Shown: positions 8,347 through 17,022, numbered from the stretch's first letter. The stretch is 35,295 nucleotides of DNA from an uncultured Lachnospiraceae bacterium (GCA_947630025.1 CANRFZ010000023.1:1-35295), one strand, 5' to 3'. Numbers and translations: made by a program. Notes: generated from the letters alone by a model not told the origin.

Positions 8347-9276
8347 CTAGGCGAAGCTGATGACCGCTTCCGCCGGCTCTTTTGTCTTCTCCACGCTGAC
8401 CGCGTGCAGCACCGGGCCCTCGCCCTGATAATCCGCAAAATACTCCTTGGCAACGGTGGCCGTCACCTGTACCCACTGCTGCTCTTTCAGGCCGTCCGTG
8501 CCGTCATACTCGCACGCAAAGCCCAGAAACGCCATGTCTTCGGCGCAGCAGGTCATGGCCATTCTGCCCGGCACAAAATATCCTTTCGGAAATTCCTTTG
8601 GTTTTAACACCATCGCGGTGAACCGGATTTTCTTGCCGATATACCGCTCCAAATGATCTAGGGAATCCAGATACCACATTCCATAACCATTGTTATCTAA
8701 TTCGATCACTTCCGCGTTCAGATCGTAGGGAAGATCGTCCTCCATGATCGAGCTGACCTCGCCGTTGGAGTCCTCAAACACGATCTCCGCCTTCTGATTG
8801 ATGGCCTTCACGTTGCGCTTGTAACCGGCCAGATCTTCCACGCCGTCGCAGCGGTTAAAGATAATCAGCTCCGAGCCTCTGATCTGCTCCGCCAGCAGCG
8901 ACTTCATATTGGTAAAATACATCGGGAACGTGGAGGCGTCTATCGTCGTGATCTGCTGCTCGATCCTCCAGTGCCACGGCAGCTTCATGTTTTTGTAATT
9001 CCACATACCGTTGTACTCGATCACAATGCGCTCCGGCCTGTGCTTCTTCTCCAGCTCGATCAGCTTCGCCGGGCAGAACTGCTCCTCCTCGTCTATAAGC
9101 TCCAGAACCGTCCTGCTCATCTTCAATAGCTGTTCGTCGTATTCGTTCTCCCCTTCTTCGCACACAAGCAGCAGCGTCTTCCCGCGTATCTGGAAGTAAG
9201 GCTGCGCCAGTGTATAGGTGATGAACTCCGTTTTACCGCTCTCCAGAAAACCGTTAATGACATAAACCGGTTTCAT
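8347..9276 (-). CDS. CobW-like GTPase without CxCC, fused to a DUF1980-like C-terminus
   Basis: A 309-residue protein. The N-terminus is a SIMIBI/COG0523-type GTPase: Walker A GFLESGKT at residues 9-16, a Walker-B-like region ERIVIEYNGMW, and a guanine-specificity-like NRCDG near residue 160. The metal-binding CxCC of ordinary COG0523 proteins is absent. The last 90 residues (IGKKIRFTAMVLKP, FPKGYFVPGRMAMTCCAED, QQWVQVTATV) resemble the C-terminal domain of YcgQ/DUF1980 (TIGR03943), a partner of a permease in putative metal uptake. It lies between a canonical His-rich CobW and a CmpB-like membrane protein and may work with them in metal handling. The start is the only ATG before the P-loop. 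Confidence 0.82.
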   Translation of the reverse strand: MKPVYVINGFLESGKTEFITYTLAQPYFQIRGKTLLLVCEEGENEYDEQLLKMSRTVLELIDEEEQFCPAKLIELEKKHRPERIVIEYNGMWNYKNMKLPWHWRIEQQITTIDASTFPMYFTNMKSLLAEQIRGSELIIFNRCDGVEDLAGYKRNVKAINQKAEIVFEDSNGEVSSIMEDDLPYDLNAEVIELDNNGYGMWYLDSLDHLERYIGKKIRFTAMVLKPKEFPKGYFVPGRMAMTCCAEDMAFLGFACEYDGTDGLKEQQWVQVTATVAKEYFADYQGEGPVLHAVSVEKTKEPAEAVISFA

Positions 9277-9315
9277 CGTTTTTCACGCCTTTCCTTTTCT
9301 ATAATATAACATCTG

Positions 9316-10473
9316 TTATTTTCTAAACAGTTTATCCAACTGATCTTCCTTCAACTGCGCGCCTATGACGCAGAATTTACCGGTCACATCGGGCTTGCCG
9401 TCCCTGACGCTGCTCTCCTCCGGCACATAGTCGAAATAGATCCAGCCGCCGTCCGGCGCGGGCACCATGCCCTTGGCGCGGAGCACGAGGCCGTAGACCT
9501 CCTCCTTGTCCAGCTCGCCCAGAATCCGGCTGATCTCGTCCTTGGTGTAGGCGGCAGGCGTCTCCAGCCCCCAGCTTGTGAATACTTCGTCGGCGTGATG
9601 GTGGCCGTGTTCGTCGTGATCGTGATGATGGTCATGTTCATCGTGATCGTGATGGTGCTCATGCTCGTCATGGTCATGATGGTGCTCGTGCTCGTGTTCG
9701 TGGTGATGCTCGTGTTCGTCGTGATGATGCTCATGCTCATCGTGGTCGTGATGGTGCTCGTGCTCATCGTGATCGTGGTCGTGATGATGCTCGTGCTCGT
9801 CATGGTCATGATGGTGCTCGTGCTCATGCTCGTCATGCCGCGCCAGCACCTCTTTCATCAGCTCGGCCTCCAGATCTTTGGCGCCCTCGATCGTCTCCAG
9901 AATCGTCCGCCCGTCCAACGCATCCCACGGCGTTGTAATGATGGTGGCCTTCGCGTTGTGCTGGCGGATCATCTCCACGCAGGCGTTCAGCTTGTCTTCG
10001 CTGATCTTGTCCGTCCGGCTCAGAATGACCGTTCCGGCATATTCGATCTGGTTGACAAAAAACTCGCCGAAATTTTTGAGATACATCTTGCACTTGGAAG
10101 CGTCCACCACGGCCACGGCACTGTTCAGCGCAACGTCCCTGTCGGCCATCGCATCCTGCACGGCCTTCATCACGTCGGACAGTTTGCCCACGCCGGAGGG
10201 CTCGATCAGAATACGCTCCGGCGTATAGGTGTCCAGCACTTCCTTTAACGACGCGCCGAAATCGCCCACCAGCGAGCAGCAGATGCAGCCGGAATTCATC
10301 TCCTTGATCTCGATGCCCGCTTCCTTCAGGAAACCGCCGTCGATGCCGATCTCCCCAAATTCGTTCTCGATCAGCACGACCTTCGTATCCGCCAGCGCTT
10401 CTTTTAGGAGCTTCTTAATCAGCGTGGTCTTGCCCGCTCCCAGAAATCCCGACACGATATCTATTTTTGTCAT
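9316..10473 (-). CDS. CobW/COG0523 metallochaperone GTPase with long His-rich segment
   Basis: A 385-residue GTPase of the CobW/COG0523 family. Walker A GFLGAGKT is at residues 9-16, the metal-binding GCICC at 62-66, EPSGVG shortly after, and SRTD replaces NKxD at about 152-155. Residues 213-293 are almost only His, Asp and Glu in 9-residue repeats, a likely buffer for zinc, nickel or cobalt. The CobW C-terminal domain follows (YGLVLRAKGMVP, WIYFDYVPEE). The ATG is preferred, although its best ribosome site (AAAGG, 12 bases away) is weak and upstream TTG/GTG codons exist. First gene after a clear promoter. The family transfers metal to client enzymes; the client is unknown. Confidence 0.9.
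   Translation of the reverse strand: MTKIDIVSGFLGAGKTTLIKKLLKEALADTKVVLIENEFGEIGIDGGFLKEAGIEIKEMNSGCICCSLVGDFGASLKEVLDTYTPERILIEPSGVGKLSDVMKAVQDAMADRDVALNSAVAVVDASKCKMYLKNFGEFFVNQIEYAGTVILSRTDKISEDKLNACVEMIRQHNAKATIITTPWDALDGRTILETIEGAKDLEAELMKEVLARHDEHEHEHHHDHDEHEHHHDHDHDEHEHHHDHDEHEHHHDEHEHHHEHEHEHHHDHDEHEHHHDHDEHDHHHDHDEHGHHHADEVFTSWGLETPAAYTKDEISRILGELDKEEVYGLVLRAKGMVPAPDGGWIYFDYVPEESSVRDGKPDVTGKFCVIGAQLKEDQLDKLFRK
9595..9837. repeat. In-frame minisatellite encoding the His/Asp/Glu tract
   Basis: About 243 bp of degenerate repeats with 24-27-bp periods, encoding variations of HHHDHDEHE in the CobW-type GTPase. All copy-number changes implied by the repeat are multiples of three, so the reading frame stays intact. 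The opposite strand is open too, purely as a result of this repetition. Confidence 0.9.
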
Positions 10474-10556
10474 TGTAAACACCAACCTTTCTTTCTGTGG
10501 CAGCCGCGTCATGCCGCACGGCGTACCTGCTGGCCTGCACTTTGCAGACCTCTCTT

Positions 10557-10585
10557 ATTTTGTGCCTTTTTCGGCGATCTGTCAA
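10557..10585 (-). promoter_or_regulatory. Sigma-A promoter of the CobW operon
   Basis: On the minus strand TTGACA (10580-10585) is 17 bp from CAAAAT (10557-10562). It lies about 84 bp before the first CobW gene. No Zur- or Fur-like palindrome is obvious around it. Confidence 0.7.
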
Positions 10586-10590
10586 GTTTT

Positions 10591-10686
10591 GCCGGGACGC
10601 AATCCCGCTTTTTCTCCCAGAGCGCGCCTGCCCGCGTTCCGGCATTCTCACGAAGCGCGCCCGACTGCGTTCCGGGCTTCTCGCAG
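10591..10686. repeat. GC-rich 33-bp direct repeats in an intergenic region
   Basis: Units at 10621-10653 and 10654-10686 both begin AGCGCGCC and share GCGTTCCGG and TTCTC. A degenerate third unit (10591-10617) shares the GCCGGGACGC and CTTTTTCTC ends. They occupy most of the gap between the ABC permease stop and the CobW promoter. They could be a transcription barrier or an interspersed repeat; no U-tract terminator is present. Confidence 0.7.
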
Positions 10687-10693
10687 GAGGCGT

Positions 10694-11503
10694 CTATTCG
10701 AGATTCAGCTTTTTCTCCATGACATACCATGTGACCAGATAGAAGACCACGCAGTAGATCAGCCCGGAGATAAGCGTGGTAGACCACGAAAAGACAACGC
10801 CCGGCTCAGAGTCAACGGCCTCCATCACCACCGTCAGCAGTACGATAAAGAGCGTCCGTATGATATTCTGCACAATGTGGATGGCAAAATAGAACCCGAT
10901 CGACGACAACAGTTTATGGTTGGCCGAAAGCTGCCCCAGCGAAATGGCCGCCGCCACTTTTAACATCTTGGACAACAGCTCCACAAGAATAGCGATGACA
11001 GTCATCACCACCGCAAACGCCGAAAGTTTCTCCTCGTCGTACAGCAGGAACATCTCCTGCCGCCACATCAGAAATTCCCGAAAGGTCACGGCGAAATCCC
11101 CTTCCATTTGAAACAGGAAAATCAGGGAAGAATACAATAGCGCCACCCCTGCCACAATCCAGAGGAAGCTGACAATCAGCTTGGACAGTATAATGTGGTG
11201 CTTGTCCACCGGCAGCGTGTGGAGCAGATATCCCTGATCGCCGTAGACGGACGTATAGAAGCGGTAGATCAGGAAGATCAGTCCGCCTGCCATCGCCGCC
11301 ATCATGCTGAACCCATACAACATAATCATCAGCACCATAAACATTCCGCTCCATACCTCGGCCTGTTCCAGCAGCCCGCTGCTCCACTCGTCCGTCCGGA
11401 TTGCAATACACGTCAGCACCGTAGACACGACAACCCATGCGTAAGCGGGAACTAACAGTTTCCATGTGGCCTTCCACTCATATTTCATCAGCTTTCCTAA
11501 CAT
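10694..11503 (-). CDS. ABC-2 type transporter permease
   Basis: A 269-residue membrane protein with six predicted helices. It starts with MLGKLMKYEWKATWK, the amphipathic entry helix typical of ABC-2 export permeases. GFSMMAAMAGGLIFLIYRFYTSVYGDQGYLLHTLPVDKHH is a recognisable block, in which the sequence passes from the second helix pair to the LP-V-K coupling segment. It overlaps the preceding ATPase gene by 7 bp, so both are translated together and should form one exporter. The substrate is unknown. It is the last gene of the long minus-strand series that begins with the GH2 enzyme. Confidence 0.83.
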   Translation of the reverse strand: MLGKLMKYEWKATWKLLVPAYAWVVVSTVLTCIAIRTDEWSSGLLEQAEVWSGMFMVLMIMLYGFSMMAAMAGGLIFLIYRFYTSVYGDQGYLLHTLPVDKHHIILSKLIVSFLWIVAGVALLYSSLIFLFQMEGDFAVTFREFLMWRQEMFLLYDEEKLSAFAVVMTVIAILVELLSKMLKVAAAISLGQLSANHKLLSSIGFYFAIHIVQNIIRTLFIVLLTVVMEAVDSEPGVVFSWSTTLISGLIYCVVFYLVTWYVMEKKLNLE

Positions 11504-12195
11504 ACGAACACCTCCCGGAAGAAACGGTCAACCGATTTGCCCTCATTCCTGCGGATCTGCTCGGCGCCGGCCTGCAGGATAATGTGCCCCTGCCTGATAA
11601 ATACCACCTCGTCCAGAATGTTTTCCACATCGGCGATCAGGTGGGTGGACAATAGCACCGTGGCGTTTCTGTTGTAGTTGGAGACGATCGTATGTAAAAT
11701 ATAATCCCGCGCCGCCGGGTCAACGCCCGCAATCGGCTCATCCAGCACGTACAGGTCGGCGTTCCGGCTCATCACCAGAATGAGCTGCACTTTCTCCTTT
11801 GTGCCCTTGGACAGATTTTTGAGCCGCTCGTAGGGCTGGATCTGCAGCCGCGCCAGCATATCGTAAGCGCGCTCCACTTGAAAATCGGGATAAAAATCCC
11901 GAAAATATTCCACGATCTCCATCACCTTCATGTCGTGCGCCAGATACGTGCGCTCCGGCAGATAGGAAATCCGGTACTTCGTCTCTATGCCGGGCCGCAC
12001 CCCGCCGACCAGAATATCCCCCGCCGTGGGCTTTAACAACCCGTTCATGAGCTTGATCAGCGTCGTCTTGCCGCTGCCGTTGGGCCCCAGCAGACCGATG
12101 ATCCTGCCCCGCTCCAGATTCAGATAGATCTGGTTCAGCGCCAGTTTCGCGCCGTAGGTCTTTGTCAGACCGATACATTGAACAATAGGTTCCAT
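11497..12195 (-). CDS. ABC-2 type transporter ATP-binding protein
   Basis: A 232-residue ABC ATPase of the drug/lipid exporter type. Motifs: Walker A GPNGSGKTT near residue 37, signature NLSKGTKEKVQLILVMSR (the LSKG form common in YtrB-like exporters), Walker B LYVLDEPIAGVDP, and switch His in LLSTHLI. AGGAGG sits 6 bases before the chosen ATG (12195); an upstream in-frame extension of 18 codons has no such support. It couples to the next permease gene through a 7-bp overlap. No GntR regulator accompanies the pair, unlike the classic ytr arrangement. Confidence 0.87.
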   Translation of the reverse strand: MEPIVQCIGLTKTYGAKLALNQIYLNLERGRIIGLLGPNGSGKTTLIKLMNGLLKPTAGDILVGGVRPGIETKYRISYLPERTYLAHDMKVMEIVEYFRDFYPDFQVERAYDMLARLQIQPYERLKNLSKGTKEKVQLILVMSRNADLYVLDEPIAGVDPAARDYILHTIVSNYNRNATVLLSTHLIADVENILDEVVFIRQGHIILQAGAEQIRRNEGKSVDRFFREVFVC

Positions 12196-12235
12196 AGACG
12201 CCTCCTTTTCTGTACTTTGCTTTATAACTGACCTT

Positions 12236-13117
12236 TTATAAACAACCAACTGTTATTTTATATTCCGCCGCAAAAGTTTCCCCGGCCTGCAGCGTCCGGG
12301 CCCACTCCCTGTCTTTCCAGTCGCCGGCGTAACCCGCCCGGTCGCATCTGCCGTACCACGGCTCGATACAGATAAAAGGCGCGTTCTTATGCGGCGGCGA
12401 CCACAGGCCGAAAAGGGGCGCGTCAAACGCCACCGTCAGATAGTCCGTGCCCTTGGGCGTCACCAGCGATACCCGGTGGGCCTGATCATGCTCGATCACC
12501 AGCGCGTCGTCGTCAAACAGATGCTCCGTCACCCGCAGGATGCCCCGTTCCAGCGGATATTTCTTTGTCCTGCCGCTGAGCAGACCGTTTTCCAGACAGG
12601 ACGCCGTCACGCTCTCGCCCGCGTCCATACGGATGCCGTAGCCGCTCCGGGCGGTGCCTTCCAGAATCGGACAGAGGAAGGCGGGATGGCCGCCGATGGA
12701 AAACGGCAGCTCCCTGTCCGAGGGATTCTTCACCCGCCATTTCACGATCACCGTCATGCCGTCCAGCTCATACCCGATCTCCAGCAGGAACGGATAGGGA
12801 TACCGCGCCAGCGTCTCCTCATTGGATTCCAGCGAAAACCATATTTCATGTGCCAACTGGCTTTTTAACTGAAATTCCGTATCTCTGGCGAAGCCGTGCT
12901 GCCCCATCGGATACTCCCTGCCGTCCGCCCGGTAGGTGCCGCCGTTTAGACTTCCCACCAGCGGGAAAAGCACGGGCGACGTCCTCCGCCAATAGGCCGG
13001 ATCGCCGTTCCACATATATTCCCGATCCGACGCGACCTCCTTTAACGACTTTAATTCCGCGCCCAGACTGTCAGCCTGTATGGTAATACTGCCGTTGCTG
13101 ATCTGAAACAATGCCAT
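12236..13117 (-). CDS. Aldose 1-epimerase family protein (LacX-like)
   Basis: A 293-residue beta-sandwich protein of the galactose mutarotase superfamily. It most resembles the LacX subgroup: LGAELKSLKEVASDREYMWNGD at the N-terminus, SPVLFPLVGSLNGGTY, and GQHGFARDTEF carrying the conserved histidine. A second conserved block is FSIGGHPAFLCP. These enzymes interconvert anomers of free sugars or sugar derivatives. It lies 24 bp after the PH-like membrane protein gene and downstream of two glycoside hydrolases, so a role in handling released sugars is a reasonable inference. AGAAGG precedes the ATG. Confidence 0.88.
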   Translation of the reverse strand: MALFQISNGSITIQADSLGAELKSLKEVASDREYMWNGDPAYWRRTSPVLFPLVGSLNGGTYRADGREYPMGQHGFARDTEFQLKSQLAHEIWFSLESNEETLARYPYPFLLEIGYELDGMTVIVKWRVKNPSDRELPFSIGGHPAFLCPILEGTARSGYGIRMDAGESVTASCLENGLLSGRTKKYPLERGILRVTEHLFDDDALVIEHDQAHRVSLVTPKGTDYLTVAFDAPLFGLWSPPHKNAPFICIEPWYGRCDRAGYAGDWKDREWARTLQAGETFAAEYKITVGCL

Positions 13118-13141
13118 GTGTACCTTCTTTCTACGTCGGCA

Positions 13142-14188
13142 TCAGCGCCGCAGCGCGTGGCCCGCCGCCGGATGCTCCGTGTGATATTTATGTTTCGGAA
13201 GCTGCGCCGCGATGACTGCCAGCCGCTCCTCCAACTGCCGCTTGATAATCTGCTCGTCGCTCTTGCGGATGCGGCTCTGCTCTCCCACCTGCAGGGAGGC
13301 GGTTCTGACCAGATACACCAGAAAGACGCCCACCTCGCATCCCTGACGGCTGACCACATACGCGCCGTCCTTCTGCAGATACGCTTCCAGCATACAGAGA
13401 TAGTCGGGCGGCAGCTCTGCGGACTCGTCAAAGGAGCTCGGGCACTCCCGCATACGTCCCTCGGCGGACGCCTGCAGGTCTCCCAGCCGGTACTGCGCCA
13501 GTCCGTACTCCCACCGCACGCCGAACCTTTCATTCTGCTTCTCCCACCGGCAGATGACCGGCGCGATCTCCCCGCACAGTTTCTCCATACATTTGCCAAT
13601 TTCCTCCGGGCAGACCGACGTCTCCGCGCAGGAAACCTCTATGCCGTCCCAGAACTGCCGGCTATGGTCATTCGGATAAGTCCGGCCCGCGCCGCCGGAG
13701 GCATTCCGCCGCCGGTGCAGCAAAGCCAGAGCGCCGTCCGCCGGGGCCGTGCTTATGGCGATATGGTTGTCCAGCAGATATTGGAAAAAGACATCCGCGC
13801 CCCGCATCATAAAATTCAGCTTCACCAGTCTCTCGCCGCGCAGATCCAAGACTTCGAGCCGGCCCACGTCTCCCGCGAGGCTGACCTTGCCGTATCCGAT
13901 ATCGTCCAGCGTAAAATGGCTCTGCCTGCCCATCCAGTTTACATAATATATGTCCGTCTCCGCCACGATGATTTTTCTGATATAATACAACGCACACTGG
14001 TAGATGCTGACCGGCACCATCAGCGCGCAGACGACGGCTATGGCCAGAAGCACGCCCCGGGTTTCCGCCGGAGGCGTCATGCGGGCCGCCAGCGGGAGTC
14101 CTGCCGCAAAGACGATAGCCGCAGCGCCGATGATCAGATCCGCCCTGCTGCCGCCCACCTGAAACTTAATTCCGTCCTCCCGTTCCAC
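13142..14188 (-). CDS. Membrane protein with PH-like domain, unknown function
   Basis: A 348-residue protein I do not recognise with certainty. Two hydrophobic helices near residues 15-60 are followed by a short beta-rich stretch (IIVAETDIYYVNWMGRQSHF, FTLDDIGYGKVSL) that resembles bacterial PH/DUF6560-type domains. The remainder is charged and mostly helical. The GTG at 14188 is preferred: AGGAGG is nine bases upstream, whereas the ATG at 14215 has no ribosome site. Either start overlaps the end of the protease gene, suggesting translational coupling. Function unknown; the position suggests co-expression with the secreted protease and glycoside hydrolases. Confidence 0.65.
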   Translation of the reverse strand: MEREDGIKFQVGGSRADLIIGAAAIVFAAGLPLAARMTPPAETRGVLLAIAVVCALMVPVSIYQCALYYIRKIIVAETDIYYVNWMGRQSHFTLDDIGYGKVSLAGDVGRLEVLDLRGERLVKLNFMMRGADVFFQYLLDNHIAISTAPADGALALLHRRRNASGGAGRTYPNDHSRQFWDGIEVSCAETSVCPEEIGKCMEKLCGEIAPVICRWEKQNERFGVRWEYGLAQYRLGDLQASAEGRMRECPSSFDESAELPPDYLCMLEAYLQKDGAYVVSRQGCEVGVFLVYLVRTASLQVGEQSRIRKSDEQIIKRQLEERLAVIAAQLPKHKYHTEHPAAGHALRR

Positions 14189-14996
14189 GCTCCGTTTCCT
14201 CCTCCACTTCCGCATAGGCGGCCATGAGATCCGGCAGGGGGATGCCCGCCGCCTCGTTCTGCTCTGTGCCGCCGGTCGTCATGGCGATCAGATAGCCTCT
14301 GGCGTCAAAGATGCCGCTGCCGGACATTCCTCTCACCGCCTTGGCATGGCAGTACACCATGTCGGCGTTGAAGTCCTCGATAAACATACGGGGCTCCTCC
14401 AGCGTGCCCTCATACCAGCGCCCGTCCTCGCCGGGGCTTCCGATATCCGGCAGGAAGACCAGCTCGCCGCGCACCAGACGGCGGAAGACGTCCTCGTCCG
14501 TTCTGGCATAACATAACGTCTGTAATTCCCGATATTCAAACTGTCCGGCGTCCACCTTCAAAAATCCCACGTCGTACTGCCCTGACACACCTAAGAGCGC
14601 CGCGTCCACATCGTACCCCTGCGGGAAATGGACGAAGCCGGTCTGATCCTGCCAGTAATCCAGCACGTGCCTGTTGGTGGCGATCACGATGCCGTCCTCC
14701 GAGATCTCCCACACGATTCCGCTGCCGTGGGCGTCTCCCATCTGCACGCGGACGATACAGTTTTTGACATTTTCGTAGGCCACCGCGCAGTCGGATCTTT
14801 CGGTAACTGGTGTTATTAAATAACCCAGCGCCAGCATTCCCTCGTAGATGTCCTTATCCGTCACCGTCTGGATCAGATGGGGCGGCATATCCTGTGCCCG
14901 GACGCAGAGCGGCGCCGCCCGAAACGCCAGCGCTGCGGCGAGGACTGTCAGGAGCAGTGCCCGGAACCGCCGGACGGCCTTCCTGCCGCATCCCAT
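14166..14996 (-). CDS. Secreted trypsin-like serine protease
   Basis: A 276-residue protein. An N-terminal signal sequence (basic start GCGRKAVRRFR, then a hydrophobic stretch ending AAPLCVRAQ) directs it across the membrane. The chymotrypsin fold shows a complete candidate triad: His110 in TNRHVLD, Asp142 in YDVGFLKVD and Ser225 in RGMSGSGIFD. There is no PDZ domain, so it is shorter than DegP/HtrA proteins. The ATG at 14996 is preceded by GGGAGA at 9 bases and lies one base after the GH67 stop, so it is probably co-translated. Substrates unknown; it may process exported proteins. An upstream start would lie inside the GH67 frame. Confidence 0.83.
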   Translation of the reverse strand: MGCGRKAVRRFRALLLTVLAAALAFRAAPLCVRAQDMPPHLIQTVTDKDIYEGMLALGYLITPVTERSDCAVAYENVKNCIVRVQMGDAHGSGIVWEISEDGIVIATNRHVLDYWQDQTGFVHFPQGYDVDAALLGVSGQYDVGFLKVDAGQFEYRELQTLCYARTDEDVFRRLVRGELVFLPDIGSPGEDGRWYEGTLEEPRMFIEDFNADMVYCHAKAVRGMSGSGIFDARGYLIAMTTGGTEQNEAAGIPLPDLMAAYAEVEEETERGTGGRN

Positions 14997-14997
14997 A

Positions 14998-17022
14998 TCA
15001 GAAGATCTCCCTTCCCTTCTCGTCGCCGATACCGCTCTTGCGGTAAAAATAGGAATTGACCTGATCCCGCCACTCCTTCGCATTATGAAGCTGCCGCTCC
15101 AGCCGTTCCCGCACGTTCCGGTAGGAGATGTCGGGCACCCTGCCCTCTAAGCCTTCCCATGCGCGGATCATCCGCTCCACTTCCTCCACGCCCTCAAAAT
15201 GGCTGTCATAAATGTGCTGGAGCAGCGTTTTCCCCGAGCGAAGCCTGTAGGTATAGGGCAGATGGTGGAAAAACAGAAGCAGCTCCTCCGGGCACTCCTG
15301 CACGTTGTTGTACCGGGAGGCATTGGGCTCATGATACTGCCGCACATAGCCCGTTCCCGCATCCGTGCGGTCAACGCCCAGCCCCAGATGGTCGGCGCGG
15401 TGGTAGGTGCCCCAGCGGGAATACTCGTATCCGTCTACATTGGGCCCATAATGCGTGTTGGGCTCCACCATCCAGCCTATCCCGAGCGGGCTCGTATATT
15501 TCTCGTAGGTGCCGCGGGAACCCATCAGCAGCGCCGTCACGGTGTCCGTCGTCTTCCTGTCGCAGCCGTAAGTCATGCGCGCCCACTCCGCGGCGATCTC
15601 CTCCGCCGCCAGCGACGTGTCATAGGCCAGCCGCCCGAACCCATAGAGATTGGCCGCCGCCAGATCGTGGCCCGTCCAGTTCGCATCGCCGCCCGTGTTG
15701 CACACCGCCGCCATACCGCACAGGCGGCTGCCAAAGCTGCGTCCACCCACGATATCCGCCACCGTGTCCTGCGCGGCCCCGCAGTAAGTTTTGAAATCCA
15801 GCGTTTCCTTGAACATCGGGATCAGATAGCACAAGTCGATCTGCTGGCCCGTATATTCCTGCGCGATCTGCACTTCCAGCATCTGGTTGGTGCGCGTCAG
15901 CCCGCCCAACAGGGGCGACACCGGCTCGCGGATCTGAAAGTCCATGGGGCCGTTTTTGATCTGCAGGATCACATTGTCATGGTAGGCGCCGTCCATCCCG
16001 ATAAAATTGTCATATCCCGCTCTGGCGCGGTCCGTCTTCCGATCCCGCCAGTCCTGTTTGCAGTTGTAGACAAAACACCGCCAGATGATGACGCCGCCGT
16101 AGGGCTTCACCAGATCCGCCAGCATATTGGCGCCGTCCGCCTGTGTCCTGCCGTAGGTAAAAGGGCCGGGCCGCCCTTCGGAGTCCGCCTTCACCAGAAA
16201 GCCGCCCAGATTGGGAATGCTGCGGAATACCTCCGCCATCTTGTCCCGCCACCAGCCGACCACTTCCGGGCACAACGGGTCCGCGCTGTCCGGGCCGTCC
16301 AGCTCCATGGGCGCGGCATAGTTCAGGCTCAGGAAAAGCCGGATGCCGTACCCGGCCAATATCTCGGCGATCCGGGCCACTCTGTCAAAATACCGCTCCG
16401 TGATCAGCCATGTGGCCTGCTCCTTCACGTTCACATTGTTCAGCACGACGCCGTTGATGCCCACGCTGGCCGCAAGCCGCGCATAGTCCTGCGTCCTGCC
16501 GTCGATCAGGATCTCCCCGTCCCGGAAAAAGAACGATGCGCCCGCATAGCCCCGCTCGATGCTGCCGTCCATATTGTCCCAGTGGTTCAGCATTCTGAGG
16601 GGATTGCTTGGTTGACATAACTCCCTCATCCCCTGCAGCGGCTTCTCTTGGGCGATCTGCCGCAGGATATGGAAAATGCCGTACAACACGCCTTTTTCGT
16701 CGGAGGCCGTAAGCGTCAGCATACCGTTTTTTTCCATCAGGGCGTAGCCCTCCGCCGGCGTCTCGCCGCGCCGCACGGACAGGCCGCGGTCGATGGCGGC
16801 GTCCTCCCGCAGAACGGGCCGGACGTCCAGCATTCCCCCGACGCCGCGCTGCAGCTCCTGCCATGCGTTCCGGATCACCGGGTCTGTCATGGCAAACCCG
16901 CTGACGGACACCTGTTCCACATAGGCGCGGTTATCCGCATCCTGCCGGGGCGTATAGCACAACCATAGCTGCGACCACGCGGCATCCTGCGGCATCCTGT
17001 TCTCCTGCACCGGATTCTTCAC
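14998..17022 (-). CDS. aguA: Alpha-glucuronidase, glycoside hydrolase family 67
   Basis: A 674-residue enzyme close to the usual GH67 length. It removes (4-O-methyl)glucuronic acid from the ends of xylo-oligosaccharides. Family blocks visible: LLRMLNHWDNMDGSIERGYAG split as RMLNHWDNMDGSIERGYAG, KADSEGRPGP with the likely catalytic acid Glu282, and HDNVILQIKNGPMDFQ with Asp349. REPVSPLLGG carries Glu366. No signal peptide is present, so it should act in the cytoplasm on imported oligosaccharides. It overlaps the GH2 gene by 4 bp (ATGA). No xylosidase or sugar transporter is in this window, so the rest of the pathway must be elsewhere. Confidence 0.94.
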   Translation of the reverse strand: MKNPVQENRMPQDAAWSQLWLCYTPRQDADNRAYVEQVSVSGFAMTDPVIRNAWQELQRGVGGMLDVRPVLREDAAIDRGLSVRRGETPAEGYALMEKNGMLTLTASDEKGVLYGIFHILRQIAQEKPLQGMRELCQPSNPLRMLNHWDNMDGSIERGYAGASFFFRDGEILIDGRTQDYARLAASVGINGVVLNNVNVKEQATWLITERYFDRVARIAEILAGYGIRLFLSLNYAAPMELDGPDSADPLCPEVVGWWRDKMAEVFRSIPNLGGFLVKADSEGRPGPFTYGRTQADGANMLADLVKPYGGVIIWRCFVYNCKQDWRDRKTDRARAGYDNFIGMDGAYHDNVILQIKNGPMDFQIREPVSPLLGGLTRTNQMLEVQIAQEYTGQQIDLCYLIPMFKETLDFKTYCGAAQDTVADIVGGRSFGSRLCGMAAVCNTGGDANWTGHDLAAANLYGFGRLAYDTSLAAEEIAAEWARMTYGCDRKTTDTVTALLMGSRGTYEKYTSPLGIGWMVEPNTHYGPNVDGYEYSRWGTYHRADHLGLGVDRTDAGTGYVRQYHEPNASRYNNVQECPEELLLFFHHLPYTYRLRSGKTLLQHIYDSHFEGVEEVERMIRAWEGLEGRVPDISYRNVRERLERQLHNAKEWRDQVNSYFYRKSGIGDEKGREIF

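Noticed and set aside
8680..8700. ATAAC-N4-GTTAT as an operator
   Set aside because: This copy, like those near 14803, 29158 and 30662, lies within coding sequence and is explained by codons such as Asp-Asn-Asn-Gly.
9595..10248. Plus-strand frame rich in Val and Met opposite the His tract
   Set aside because: It is the antisense of the CAC/GAC/GAG repeat and has no family similarity.
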